Positions 54,648 through 62,779 are shown, numbered from the stretch's first letter. The stretch: 64,000 nucleotides of DNA from Vibrio sp. MEBiC08052 (GCF_001506075.1 NZ_KQ947475.1:1370154-1434153), one strand, 5' to 3'. A program made the numbers and translations. Notes: a model not told the origin generated them from the letters alone.

Positions 54648-56048
54648 ATGAGCAATCACACCCATGTACAAAGTATGGAAACTGCGGGGCTGTCGATGAC
54701 AACCCGCCCGTCGTTAAAAATGCGCTTGCCGACGATGATGGCCGTCTGTATCGGTCTGGTGATCGTGCAGGGGGCAATGATTTCTGCAACGCAAGGGATC
54801 GGGATGGGCGGTATGTCGTTCATCACAGCCATGGTTGCCGCATTAGCGCTCTCCCAGTTTAATGCTATGAGTTTTGCCGAACTGTCCCTGATGTTTCCGC
54901 AAGAGGGTACCTTAGCCACCTATACGCAAAAAGCGATAGGTCACTTCCCGGCGATTGTCGCGGTGTTTGCCGGTTATGTCGTGGTTGCCATTCTGGCAAT
55001 CCCGGTGGAAATGTTTCTGGTGGATGCGATGCTAGCGCAGCTGTTTCCGGGGATGCTGCCGGATAAGGTGGTGCCATTACTGATTTTAGTGGCGCTCACT
55101 ATGACCAATCTGGTTGGCGCTGATGTATTTGCCCGCGTGCAGAATATTCTGGCATTTGTGCTGGTCAGTGCCTTGATTCTGGTTGGTCTGACCGCGATTA
55201 CCGGCCTGAGTCAGCCGCATCCGGATTTAGCCGGTAAAGCTGTTGACTGGAGTTTCAGCGGGGTGTGGGACGGTAGTTTTATCGGTTTGATCGCTTTAGC
55301 AATGTGGATGATGGTCGGGGTTGAATTTATCTGCCCGATGGTCAACGACGTTAAACAGCCGCGTAAGAACATTCCCCGGGCGATGCATTTGTCACTGTTA
55401 TTTATCTTCTTGATCTTTTTAGCATTTGCATATGGTGCCAGCCTTTATTTAGGCACGGATACACTGGTTGGATCGCCTTTGCCGTATCTGGATTACGTCA
55501 GTGCCGTTTTCGGCCAAAGTGGGTTAGTGATTGCAACCGTGATGGCGCTCGCTGCCACCTGTAGTACCATCAACACCGTACTGGCCTCGGTGCCGAAAAT
55601 GCTGCACGGGATGGCAATGCAGAAGCAGGCTTTTCCACAATTAAAAGCAATCAACCGTTTCAATGCGCCCTGGGCTGCGATCGTGATGCTCGCTGGCTGT
55701 ACTGCGGTCTCTTATTTTATCTTCGAGATTGATGCGCTGATTGTGTTGGTGATTGCGGCCACCACCAGTTGGCTATTGGCCTATATTGTGGCGCATATTG
55801 ATGTGATTGTGTTGCGTCGGCGGCTGCCGCAGCAAGAGCGCCCCTATCGGACACCGTTCTACCCGTGGCCTCAGATCATCGGGATTGTCAGTATGCTGTA
55901 TGTGGCATTGAATAATTCCCCGGATCCGAACATGACCCAAATGGTGTACACCATCACCGGTGGTATTTTGTTCGTGATTAGTCTGATTGCGGCACTATGG
56001 GTGAAATTTTACATGAAACGCGGCTTGTTTGAGCCGGATGTCGATTAA
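54648..56048 (+). CDS. APC-family amino-acid/amine permease
   Basis: This 466-residue inner-membrane transporter has about twelve helices. It belongs to the amino acid-polyamine-organocation superfamily, with GMGGMSFITAMVAALALSQ, FAELSLMFPQEGTLATYTQ and the mid-protein GVEFICPMVNDVKQPRKNIP. It closes the operon with the cyclodeaminase-like and FAD oxidase genes and probably imports their substrate. Confidence 0.9.
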   Translation: MSNHTHVQSMETAGLSMTTRPSLKMRLPTMMAVCIGLVIVQGAMISATQGIGMGGMSFITAMVAALALSQFNAMSFAELSLMFPQEGTLATYTQKAIGHFPAIVAVFAGYVVVAILAIPVEMFLVDAMLAQLFPGMLPDKVVPLLILVALTMTNLVGADVFARVQNILAFVLVSALILVGLTAITGLSQPHPDLAGKAVDWSFSGVWDGSFIGLIALAMWMMVGVEFICPMVNDVKQPRKNIPRAMHLSLLFIFLIFLAFAYGASLYLGTDTLVGSPLPYLDYVSAVFGQSGLVIATVMALAATCSTINTVLASVPKMLHGMAMQKQAFPQLKAINRFNAPWAAIVMLAGCTAVSYFIFEIDALIVLVIAATTSWLLAYIVAHIDVIVLRRRLPQQERPYRTPFYPWPQIIGIVSMLYVALNNSPDPNMTQMVYTITGGILFVISLIAALWVKFYMKRGLFEPDVD

Positions 56049-56054
56049 GCTTGG

Positions 56055-56081
56055 CCCTGTGGCGGGATGACCGCCACAGGG
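56055..56081. terminator. Strong hairpin between the permease and the second AraC gene
   Basis: CCCTGTGGCGG and its exact complement pair over 11 bp around a 5-base loop in the 36-bp gap between convergent genes. A T run is lacking, but the position fits a shared terminator. Confidence 0.65.
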
Positions 56082-56084
56082 ATA

Positions 56085-56930
56085 TTAAGGCAGAAGCGGG
56101 GGAAGCTGATGATTTTCTTGCTTTGCGTATGCCTGTGGTGTACATCCGAACAAAGCCTTAAAGGCACTAATAAAACTACTCACACTTTTGTAGCCGAGTT
56201 CATAGGCGACATGATTCGTGCTTTCTCCTTGCCTTAAAATCTCCAGTGTACTGATCAACCGGTGTCTGCTACACCATTGCCGATAAGTCATCCCCGTTTC
56301 TGCTTTAAACAGCCGTTCAATGGTACGGACACTGGCGCCGACCCGCGCTGCACGTTGTTTCAGCGTCGGATTATGTTCTGGCAAGGTATTGTGTAATGGT
56401 TCATTGATAAGCTGGGTGATGAGCCGGTTTAATCTCGGATCTTTGCCCGCCGGTAAATAGACTTTCAGCTCATCGAGGGTGGCGATCTCGTCAATTAAAA
56501 CCAGTCCGAGTCTTCTGAGCGGCCCCTCTGATAACACCGTGTTTCCTTCAACCAGTCGCAGAATTAATTCACGAATTAACGGCGTCATTTTCAGCATCGC
56601 GATACCTTGTTGGTGCGCCCGAATCGGAAATGACGGATCAACATATAAGTTACGCATTTGGGTCAATGTTTCTGCCTGAACCTGATGCATCACGCCACTC
56701 GGGATCCAAACGGCATGGGTAGACGGTACGATCCAAATCGCCTCATCACTGGTCACTTTGACGATGCCTTGGGCGGCCCACAACAGCTGACCTCTGGGGT
56801 GTGCATGGGGCGTCATCCGGGTTTCTGCCAACATACTGCGGCTGTTTGTGAGCACCGGGCGAGACGGATCGATGGTATAAGCAAACTGACTTGGTGGCAG
56901 TAATGTCGCTTCAGGAACATTGTTTGGCAT
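56085..56930 (-). CDS. AraC-family regulator with cupin domain, NimR-like
   Basis: This 281-residue regulator has an N-terminal cupin with HAHPRGQLLWAAQGIV and HAVWIPSGVMHQV and a C-terminal AraC DNA-binding domain (RAARVGASVRTIERLFKAE and VAYELGYKSVSSFISAFKA). The architecture resembles NimR (YeaM), which controls a neighbouring transporter gene. Here it is divergent from a DASS transporter across about 70 bp, so control of that gene is likely. Confidence 0.88.
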   Translation of the reverse strand: MPNNVPEATLLPPSQFAYTIDPSRPVLTNSRSMLAETRMTPHAHPRGQLLWAAQGIVKVTSDEAIWIVPSTHAVWIPSGVMHQVQAETLTQMRNLYVDPSFPIRAHQQGIAMLKMTPLIRELILRLVEGNTVLSEGPLRRLGLVLIDEIATLDELKVYLPAGKDPRLNRLITQLINEPLHNTLPEHNPTLKQRAARVGASVRTIERLFKAETGMTYRQWCSRHRLISTLEILRQGESTNHVAYELGYKSVSSFISAFKALFGCTPQAYAKQENHQLPPLLP

Positions 56931-57001
56931 TTTCAGGGCTTCTTACGTCACATCATAATCGCTATCTTAGAAGTCATTATTTCTACAATCAAGGTGAACA
57001 T

Positions 57002-58399
57002 ATGAACAAACCTGTATCGTTGAGGCATGTTGCAGTTGCTCTCGCACTGATACTGGCCGTCTGGCTGGTTTTATTTCCGATGGCAGGCGTTCAACCGAAC
57101 GTATCATATAGTGCCGCAGTGATACTGATTACGCTGACTGGCTGGAGTACCGGCTTCTTCCCGCCGTTTTTAACCGGCCTGATTTTCTTCGCACTGGTGA
57201 CCATCTTCCAGTTGCTTGACCCGGGAATCCTGTTTGCCGGATTTGGTTCGACCGCTGTGTGGTTGATTATTTCCGGGTTTGTTATTGGCTCTGCGATTAG
57301 CCTCTCCGGGTTAGGAAAAAGACTGGCATCCCGGATTGCGCCGTACCTTGTCGGCAGCTATTTTCGTCTTATTTTCGGTTTGGTCGTGAGTGCGATGATC
57401 TTGGGATTTGTCATGCCTTCTTCGGTAGGGCGTTCGGTGGTGATGATTCCGATAGGCATGGCCTTGGCTGACAAAGTCGGCTTTTCCAGTGGCAGTAACG
57501 GGCGTCTCGGTATCGCGACGTCACTCACTTTGGCCTGTAATATGCCGAGTTTCGCCATTCTGCCAGCCAATATCCCGAACATGATCTTAAGCGGCGCCAG
57601 TGAGACATTATTTGACCTGAGCTTTGGCTATACCGAATATCTGTTATTACATTTCCCCGTTCTCGGCATCGTCAAATCTTTGGTGATTGTCGCGCTGACA
57701 CTATTTATCTTTCCTGCTCATATCAATGCTGAAGCCCGGGATGAAGCGCCGCAATCGCAAGATGAGCCCTACCAGACGGCGATGCAAATCCGGGTCGGGA
57801 TGATTTTAGGGGTGACCTTGTTACTCTGGGTGACCGACACGGTTCACGGGGTGAATCCGGCGTGGATTGGTCTGGCTGCGGCGATCATATTATTGCTGCC
57901 CCGCTGGGGGATTGTTCCTCCCAAATCATTCAACGGGAGTATCGATTTTGGGGCGGTTGTGTTTGTTGCCGCCGCGCTCGGGCTTGGTGCGTTAGTCAAC
58001 CAATCGGGAATTGGTTCGCTCATGGGAGACATATTGGGGAACTTCATTCCCGGAAAGGGTGAGGGGGATTTTCTGAATTTCATGGCGCTTTCTTTGATGT
58101 CGATGGTGACGGGGTTCGTTGCGACGGTTCCCGGTGTCCCGACTGTTCTGACCCCGATGGCCGCAGATTTAGCACAGACCACCGGCTTTACTGTTCCTGA
58201 GGTGTTGATGACTCAAGTGGTCGGTTTTTCTACCATCATTTTCCCGTATCAGGTTACACCGCTGATTATTGCGATGCAGTTGTCGAATGAACCGTTGGCG
58301 AAGCTTGTGAAACTAACGTTGCCGCTGGCGGTCATCACGATTTTGGTTTTAATGCCGTTGGATTATCTGTGGTGGGGATTTGTGGGGTGGTTGGGGTGA
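57002..58399 (+). CDS. DASS/SLC13-family anion:sodium symporter
   Basis: This 465-residue inner-membrane carrier of the divalent anion:Na+ symporter family is the second in the window. It shows SGFVIGSAISLSGLGKRLAS, the SVGRSVVMIPIGMALADK helical hairpin and the C-terminal GVPTVLTPMAADLAQTTGF. Substrate could be a dicarboxylate, sulfate or similar anion. I chose the ATG at 57002, which has AAGGTGA just before it; a frame open to 56891 overlaps the divergent regulator. The gene marks the end of the ordinary chromosomal part before the cassette region. Confidence 0.87.
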   Translation: MNKPVSLRHVAVALALILAVWLVLFPMAGVQPNVSYSAAVILITLTGWSTGFFPPFLTGLIFFALVTIFQLLDPGILFAGFGSTAVWLIISGFVIGSAISLSGLGKRLASRIAPYLVGSYFRLIFGLVVSAMILGFVMPSSVGRSVVMIPIGMALADKVGFSSGSNGRLGIATSLTLACNMPSFAILPANIPNMILSGASETLFDLSFGYTEYLLLHFPVLGIVKSLVIVALTLFIFPAHINAEARDEAPQSQDEPYQTAMQIRVGMILGVTLLLWVTDTVHGVNPAWIGLAAAIILLLPRWGIVPPKSFNGSIDFGAVVFVAAALGLGALVNQSGIGSLMGDILGNFIPGKGEGDFLNFMALSLMSMVTGFVATVPGVPTVLTPMAADLAQTTGFTVPEVLMTQVVGFSTIIFPYQVTPLIIAMQLSNEPLAKLVKLTLPLAVITILVLMPLDYLWWGFVGWLG

Positions 58400-58446
58400 G
58401 ATGCGTTTCATTTCATCACCTTTATTTTGTCATCCTTTGGCTTCGG

Positions 58447-58483
58447 AATGTGACGCACAATTACGTTTTTCGGTTTCAGAGGC
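58447..58483 (+). repeat. Left-end remnant of the ~450-bp dispersed repeat
   Basis: AATGTGACGCACAATTACG followed by TTTTTCGGTTTCAGAGGC matches the left ends of the complete copies at about 61489 and 62794. It breaks off exactly where similarity to an acetyltransferase begins, marking the left edge of the cassette block. Confidence 0.6.
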
Positions 58484-58631
58484 ATCTTTGGAAAAACAGC
58501 TGCAAGAAGTTGGTATTACTCAAATAAAGTTAAGAGTAGCTTATCAAAATGAACGTGCGCTCAAGTTGTACCAAGAAGTCGGCTTTGTGATTACTGGTTT
58601 CAATATGTCCAAGAAAATTGGGATGTCGTAG
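58484..58631 (+). pseudogene. C-terminal remnant of a GNAT acetyltransferase cassette gene
   Basis: About 48 codons encode the end of a GNAT-family N-acetyltransferase: ITQIKLRVAYQNERALKLYQ and EVGFVITGFNMSKK, which form the last part of the acetyl-CoA fold. The rest of the enzyme is missing and the upstream side is the left end of a dispersed repeat. An attC site directly follows, so this was an integron cassette whose 5' part was lost. Confidence 0.72.
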
Positions 58632-58636
58632 CGACA

Positions 58637-58762
58637 ACATACAAGCGTTTAAGACAGATTCGTAACGCTCGGCATTCTTAGTTCAAGTCAAGTTTTTGTG
58701 TTTACGGTGCAATGTTTTCAGTTAGGTGGTAGCGTTACTCACTACTTAACTCGGCGTTGGCA
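58637..58762 (+). other. Integron attC site 1 (VCR-like)
   Basis: This is a 126-bp element with ACATACAAGCGTTTAAGAC at the left, the inner AGTGTTTACGG-like arm in the middle, and ACTTAACTCGGCGTTGGC at the right. The two ends are imperfect inverted repeats, and the whole aligns with attC site 3 at 59947. This layout is that of Vibrio chromosomal integron repeats. Confidence 0.8.
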
Positions 58763-58780
58763 GTAAAAGGAGATCGAGGT

Positions 58781-58861
58781 GTGTCTGACAAAACAGATAT
58801 CATCATGGGACTTATTGAGAGGGTTGGTTTAAAGAACTTATTCGTTCAATCAGTACGCTAG
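58781..58861 (+). CDS. Possible 26-codon cassette ORF
   Basis: A short GTG-started frame encodes 26 residues with LIERVGLKNLFVQ and follows an AAGGAG sequence. It lies between attC site 1 and a shortened attC-like junction, where a cassette gene would be. It may be the stump of a truncated gene. Function unknown. Confidence 0.3.
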   Translation: MSDKTDIIMGLIERVGLKNLFVQSVR

Positions 58862-58865
58862 AAAC

Positions 58866-58897
58866 TGCTAACGCGTCGTCTGATTGAGGCGTTATGT
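58866..58897 (+). other. Shortened attC-like junction
   Basis: TGCTAACGC and GCGTTATGT form the outer arms expected of an attC site (inverse core and GTTRRRY-type core), but only about 32 bp separate the extremes. The centre appears deleted. The next gene starts directly after it. Confidence 0.4.
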
Positions 58898-58909
58898 AAC
58901 AAGGAGAAA

Positions 58910-59518
58910 ATGGTGGAGTATTCAACAATAAAAGAACTAGTAATAGATGTTTGTGCAACAGAAGGTACATTTCCATCCTTTGAAAAATTAACAGCGCTGG
59001 TTTTGGCAAACTTCCCCACCAGTAAATGGCAAAAAACACATTACGCTTGGTATAAATCAAAAATTAAGCGTGGTGAAATTGAAGTCCCAGGGTTTGCTAC
59101 GGTAGACACTATTGACGAAGAAAATGATGTCCAAGAATCAATAGAAGTTAGTTTGTCACTGGAAAAGGATTTGCATTCTTACCTAGCCAGAAATATTCAG
59201 GATATAGAGAATGGTTTAACTATCGTAGAGGGTGGCATTGAATATGTACTTGATGCTGGACGTATAGATATTCTTGCCAAAGATAAAACTGGTCAATTAG
59301 TTGTCATTGAGCTAAAAGCGGGTAAAGCCAAAGATTCGGCTTTAGGGCAATTGTTAGGCTATATAGGCTGTCTTTCTGAATCGTCAGAATCATCAAATAT
59401 CAGAGGAATTCTTGTTGCCTCTGACTTTGATAAGCGGGTAGTTTTCGGTGCTAAAGCGATAAGCAATGTCAAGTTGGTTAAATACCAAATATCGTTCAAC
59501 TTGGAAGTTGTTACATAA
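58910..59518 (+). CDS. NucS-like PD-(D/E)xK nuclease family cassette protein
   Basis: This 202-residue protein has an N-terminal DNA-binding-like segment (about 1-65, with FPTSKWQKTHYAWYKSKI). The C-terminal endonuclease NucS-like domain shows LEKDLHSYLARNIQDIENGL and GRIDILAKDKTGQLVVIELK. The Asp of RIDIL and the E-L-K form the PD-(D/E)xK metal site. Such proteins may act on branched or mismatched DNA or in defence; the actual role is unknown. AAGGAG precedes the ATG, and attC-like sites lie on both sides, so it is an integron cassette. Confidence 0.75.
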   Translation: MVEYSTIKELVIDVCATEGTFPSFEKLTALVLANFPTSKWQKTHYAWYKSKIKRGEIEVPGFATVDTIDEENDVQESIEVSLSLEKDLHSYLARNIQDIENGLTIVEGGIEYVLDAGRIDILAKDKTGQLVVIELKAGKAKDSALGQLLGYIGCLSESSESSNIRGILVASDFDKRVVFGAKAISNVKLVKYQISFNLEVVT

Positions 59519-59582
59519 CAAAGCGCTCAAGAATGACAAAAAAAGCTTAGCGTTTTTTTTGCATCTTAGTTTTGCGTTAGGC
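59513..59582 (+). other. Integron attC site 2 (short type)
   Basis: ATAACAAAGCGCTCAAGA at the left and CTTAGTTTTGCGTTAGGC at the right form the imperfect inverted arms of an attC site of about 70 bp. GTTAGGC fits the core consensus GTTRRRY perfectly. The site overlaps the stop codon of the nuclease gene. Confidence 0.7.
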
Positions 59583-59599
59583 AAAAACAGGAGGGAATT

Positions 59600-59941
59600 G
59601 TGGAAGTCAGTTGTCATTGTGGAAATGTTGAAATCACATTGGGCTTTTCTCCGAATGAAGTTGGGAAATGTAATTGTTCAATATGTCGCCGTTATTCTGC
59701 TCTTTGGGCTTACTATTTACCGAAAGACGTTCAGATAAAATTCCAAACTGAGAAAACGGTTTTCTATATTTGGGGCGACAGAGAGGTTGAATTTCATCGG
59801 TGTAATATATGTGGCTGTATTACTCATTATGTAACAACGGAGAAATGCAGCGAAGATATTGTGGCGGTAAATATGTGCATGGCGGAGGTCGAAGCATTAT
59901 CGAAGATCCCGATAAGGGAAATAGATGGAGCATCGCGCTAA
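59600..59941 (+). CDS. GFA-family zinc-binding cassette protein
   Basis: This 113-residue protein of the GFA (glutathione-dependent formaldehyde-activating enzyme-like) fold carries the zinc motifs CHCGNVE, CNCSICRRYSALWAYY and FHRCNICGCITHY. Family members vary in function and most are not proven formaldehyde enzymes. The start is a GTG with GGAGGG four bases before it. attC sites on both sides make it an integron cassette. Confidence 0.85.
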   Translation: MEVSCHCGNVEITLGFSPNEVGKCNCSICRRYSALWAYYLPKDVQIKFQTEKTVFYIWGDREVEFHRCNICGCITHYVTTEKCSEDIVAVNMCMAEVEALSKIPIREIDGASR

Positions 59942-59944
59942 ATT

Positions 59945-60068
59945 TGCCATACAAACGAGTTTAAGGCGGATTCGCAACGCGTGGCACTTTGGGTTCTGGT
60001 CAGGTTCAGTGTTTAAGGTGCTCATTTAAGTTCTGTGGTAAGTTGGCAGCCACTTAACAGGGTTACAA
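59945..60068 (+). other. Integron attC site 3 (VCR-like)
   Basis: CCATACAAACGAGTTTAAGG at the left, GATTCGCAACGCGTGGCA inside and CCACTTAACAGGGTTACAA at the right give the same layout and much sequence in common with attC site 1. The right end touches the start codon of the next cassette gene. Confidence 0.82.
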
Positions 60069-60544
60069 TGAAAAACGGCTTTTTGTCGTATAGAAAGCGT
60101 TATAGCGTCCTCGAAAAATTCGGAATTGATGGAATGGAAAGAATAGAAAAAGATCTTTATGACGCAGCGGTGCAATTAATCGAGACTCGATATCCCACGG
60201 GCTGGGGCGGCGCGGCTGCAGTGAGAACCAGCTCAGGAAAAATTCTAACTAGTATTGCACCAGACGTGAAAAATGATGCTTTGTCACTCTGTATGGAAGT
60301 TGGGGCTTATTTGGAAGCTCACAAATTAAATGAAGCGGTAACTCATTCGTTGTGTATATGTCGTGAAGATGAAAATAGAGACTTTTTGGTTCTATCTCCG
60401 TGTGGTATTTGCCAAGAGCGTTTGGTTTATTGGGGTGGCGATGTCAAAGCAGCAATATCAAATGAAAACAATGAGTTGGTATTCAAAACCATCCGTGAAT
60501 TAATGCCTCACCATTGGTCGTTGGTAAATGGGAATGCACTATAA
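60068..60544 (+). CDS. Cytidine-deaminase-like cassette protein
   Basis: This 158-residue protein of the cytidine deaminase fold has the first zinc motif LCMEVGAYLEAHK, with Cys as ligand and Glu as catalytic base (C-x-E), and the second motif LSPCGICQERLVYWG. It should deaminate a cytosine nucleoside or an analogue; relatives include blasticidin-S deaminase. Substrate cannot be told. The ATG at 60068 directly follows the attC core. No attC follows the gene, because a partial dispersed repeat takes that place. Confidence 0.82.
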   Translation: MKNGFLSYRKRYSVLEKFGIDGMERIEKDLYDAAVQLIETRYPTGWGGAAAVRTSSGKILTSIAPDVKNDALSLCMEVGAYLEAHKLNEAVTHSLCICREDENRDFLVLSPCGICQERLVYWGGDVKAAISNENNELVFKTIRELMPHHWSLVNGNAL

Positions 60545-60565
60545 TAAGATAATTGGACTCCCGCT

Positions 60566-60790
60566 CTAATGACCGGCTAACCTTTTTAGGCAAGTCAAAA
60601 CTTTGGGAGAACGACATGGGTACTGTTGAGTGGTTGATTTGAATAAAGTGAAACATTGAATCAATAAAGCTAAATTGATCGATGTGCTCAGGGGAAATTC
60701 ATGGAAGAATTTTAAGCTATCCCTTAACAAAAAAGCTGAGCAGGAGCGAATAAAAGCGACCCTGATTACGCGCACCAAACCGTTAGATTA
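60566..60790 (+). repeat. Dispersed repeat, partial copy 1
   Basis: The copy lacks the left half. It keeps the part with AATCAATAAAGCTAAATTGA, the hairpin AAATTC/GAATTT (60695-60712) and AGCTATCCCTTAACAAAAAA, then jumps to the right end (CGCACCAAACC). It sits between the cytidine-deaminase-like gene and the toxin-antitoxin pair. Confidence 0.75.
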
Positions 60791-61087
60791 TTTCAGGTGG
60801 TTTTGTGGTAATTGAGATTGTCCCAATACAGCAACGACGAGGATAAAACCATCTTCCTTTGTGAAATAAGCAGTATGTTCCCCAATCGGAAAGTAAAACC
60901 CGTTACTGTATATTTCATGGCAACTTCGTCCCAAGTCCGGGTTATCAGCGAGCATTTGAAAGCCTGAGAGTAGTGTTTCTTTGTAGCGTGGCCACTGAAG
61001 TTCAGAAAAGTGGCTGATGGTATAATTTTTTACTTTGCGTAGATGAGCTTGAGCTAGATTGCTGAGTCTATATTGGTTATGGTGCAT
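60788..61087 (-). CDS. ParE/RelE-family toxin
   Basis: This 99-residue toxin of the ParE/RelE fold shows YRLSNLAQAHLRKVKNYT at the N-terminus, MLADNPDLGRSCHEI in the middle and a C-terminal beta strand region HTAYFTKEDGFILVVAVLG. Sequence fits ParE (gyrase poison) better than the ribosome-dependent RelE, but the target is not proven. It lies eight bases after the antitoxin gene, on the strand opposite to the neighbouring cassettes, as is common for cassette-borne toxin-antitoxin units. Confidence 0.88.
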   Translation of the reverse strand: MHHNQYRLSNLAQAHLRKVKNYTISHFSELQWPRYKETLLSGFQMLADNPDLGRSCHEIYSNGFYFPIGEHTAYFTKEDGFILVVAVLGQSQLPQNHLK

Positions 61088-61095
61088 GTTTCTTG

Positions 61096-61338
61096 TTACA
61101 GCTCACTCAAAAAGTCTTTACCATCAACGATATCATCTTTTGCTAAGTCATCTTTGGCGGCGATGAAGCAGTGTTTGAGGTACTCAGCTTTCATCATCTC
61201 AAGTTCCTCGTAGTCATGTATAGACATAACGACAACCGCATCTTTACTATTTTTACTGATCTTAATTGGCTGACGTTGAGCATTTAAAAGCAACTCACCA
61301 AAATTTCGTTTAGCGTCATTTGCTGTTAATGTCCGCAT
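61096..61338 (-). CDS. Phd/YefM-family antitoxin
   Basis: This 80-residue antitoxin begins with the DNA-binding part MRTLTANDAKRNFGELLLNA and continues with KNSKDAVVVMSIHDYEELE, the Phd/YefM signature. It should neutralise the ParE-like toxin encoded next and repress the shared promoter. The gap upstream (61340-61480) holds that promoter and a short direct repeat (TGCGAAA twice, nine bases apart). Confidence 0.9.
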   Translation of the reverse strand: MRTLTANDAKRNFGELLLNAQRQPIKISKNSKDAVVVMSIHDYEELEMMKAEYLKHCFIAAKDDLAKDDIVDGKDFLSEL

Positions 61339-61479
61339 AACTTAGTCTCCACAGTTTTAAATCTAATCAGAGTATAGCCTTTAGGACGAAATGGTCAATC
61401 CGATTAAATCGTGCGAAATGTGCGAAAGTATTGTGATTGATGAAGTCTGAGTGCTTTACGTTTTTATCTTCCCAGCCTC

Positions 61480-61935
61480 CAGTTCCCTAATTTGACGCAC
61501 AATTCCTTTCTTCCGATTTCAAAAGCATTGGCACTCAGTGCGCCAGTGACTCTTGCCAAGATGCAAGCGTAACCAGAAGATCTTTTTGTTTGACGGAGTC
61601 ACACGCGTTCCAGAACCAGTTTTTACGGGCGTCCTGCCCGGAAAAGCCTAACCATTCTTCCTTGAATGGTTTTCTTTGATTGGTGGTTGATTGGAGTTGG
61701 GTGAAATCTTTTGAAGCCAAATTGGTCGATGTTCTCAGGGTAAAATTCAAGGATGAATTTTAAGCTATCCCTTAACAAAAAGGCTGAGCAGGAGCGAATA
61801 AAAGCGCCCCTGATTACGCGTGCTGAACTCAAAAAAGATGCTTTTGGTTACATTGACATCTATCAAAAGGAACTGGGGCGCAGTCGGAGATGCTACTGGA
61901 ATCGAGGAATGTGATTGCGTTCCAAACCGACAACG
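61480..61935 (+). repeat. Dispersed repeat, complete copy 2
   Basis: This copy runs from the TTTGACGCACAATTCC end to GATTGCGTTCCAAACC, which are imperfect inverted repeats of each other. Internal hairpins are CTTGC/GCAAG (61552-61567), CGGGC/GCCCG (61626-61640), AACCATTC/GAATGGTT (61650-61671) and AAAATTC/GAATTTT (61742-61761). Small frames on both strands are not conserved as genes between copies. Confidence 0.82.
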
Positions 61936-62428
61936 CCACATTACCACAGAGCCACTATTTCTCATCCCATCATCACTTTTATTGACTGTTCAAACGTTGC
62001 AGTTTCCTACAAATCATACCTACATCAAAGAATGTCAAATTTATGTTAATTTTTTTCTGGATGTTATCTGTAATATGCACAATTATGTTTACTGTGTTTA
62101 GGTGCTTATTGGCGAACAAATAGAGTTTATCCGAGAGGATTCGAATGGTGGTATCGTGGATAAATTATTTGTGTGCAGACTAGGCAGCACAGCAAGGTAA
62201 TTTAGGCTTGATAATGAGACCCCACTGATATTTTTATATGTATTTTCATTTCATTATGTGAAGTATTTCATCGAGTGGCGGTAAGTTATAGAGAGGTATG
62301 AAGGATGTTATACGACATGGTGTTGGCTAATAATTGTTAGGCTCCTAAAGCCTGTTATTGGGTGTAATATCTAATCGCCTATCTGTATATGTAATTTCGA
62401 TTAACTCTAATCAATAGGTAATATCATC
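61936..62428. other. Gene-free AT-rich stretch before the secreted-protein gene
   Basis: I see no credible gene, attC site or strong hairpin here. The promoter of the next gene should lie within the last 100 bp, where AT content is high. Confidence 0.5.
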
Positions 62429-62779
62429 ATGAATAAAAAATATTTTTGTTTATTTTTGATTTCAGGTTTTTATGCTTCAACCACCTATGCTCAGAATTAT
62501 AATTGGCAGTTAGGGGACATAAAATCACAAGAGTGCTTAAAAGATTCAACAGTCATGTCGTCTAATATTAAATATTGCCATAATTGTGGTAATGTTCAGG
62601 GAAATCTTACCTCTTGGACATTTCATACAACTTGCAATGGAAAGGTTCAAAGCAGGCTCGTCCAGTCAAAGCTAAAGTGTAATACATCAGCTGGGCAAGC
62701 AAATGAAACAAAGCAAAAGGATTATCATCTAGAAACTGCCAGAGGTAAATTGCCACCGAACACTACAGCATGTAGATAG
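62429..62779 (+). CDS. Small exported cysteine-rich protein, unknown function
   Basis: This 116-residue protein has a clear signal peptide of about 21 residues (FCLFLISGFYASTTYAQ) and a mature part of about 95 residues. The mature part holds six cysteines: ECLKD, KYCHNCGN, TTCNGK, LKCNTS and TACR. Six cysteines suggest three disulfide bonds in the periplasm or outside the cell. I recognise no family. It is framed by two complete copies of the dispersed repeat, in a cassette-like setting, but no attC site flanks it. Confidence 0.7.
   Translation: MNKKYFCLFLISGFYASTTYAQNYNWQLGDIKSQECLKDSTVMSSNIKYCHNCGNVQGNLTSWTFHTTCNGKVQSRLVQSKLKCNTSAGQANETKQKDYHLETARGKLPPNTTACR

Noticed and set aside
60782..60788. 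GTTAGAT as an attC core between repeat copy 1 and the toxin gene
   Set aside because: The heptamer fits GTTRRRY, but no matching left arm is present and the bases are also accounted for by the right end of the repeat.
61535..62101. Several small frames on both strands within repeat copy 2, such as the one with FIRSCSAFLLRDSLKF
   Set aside because: They fall inside a dispersed repeat whose conservation is explained better by hairpins. The frames differ between copies.
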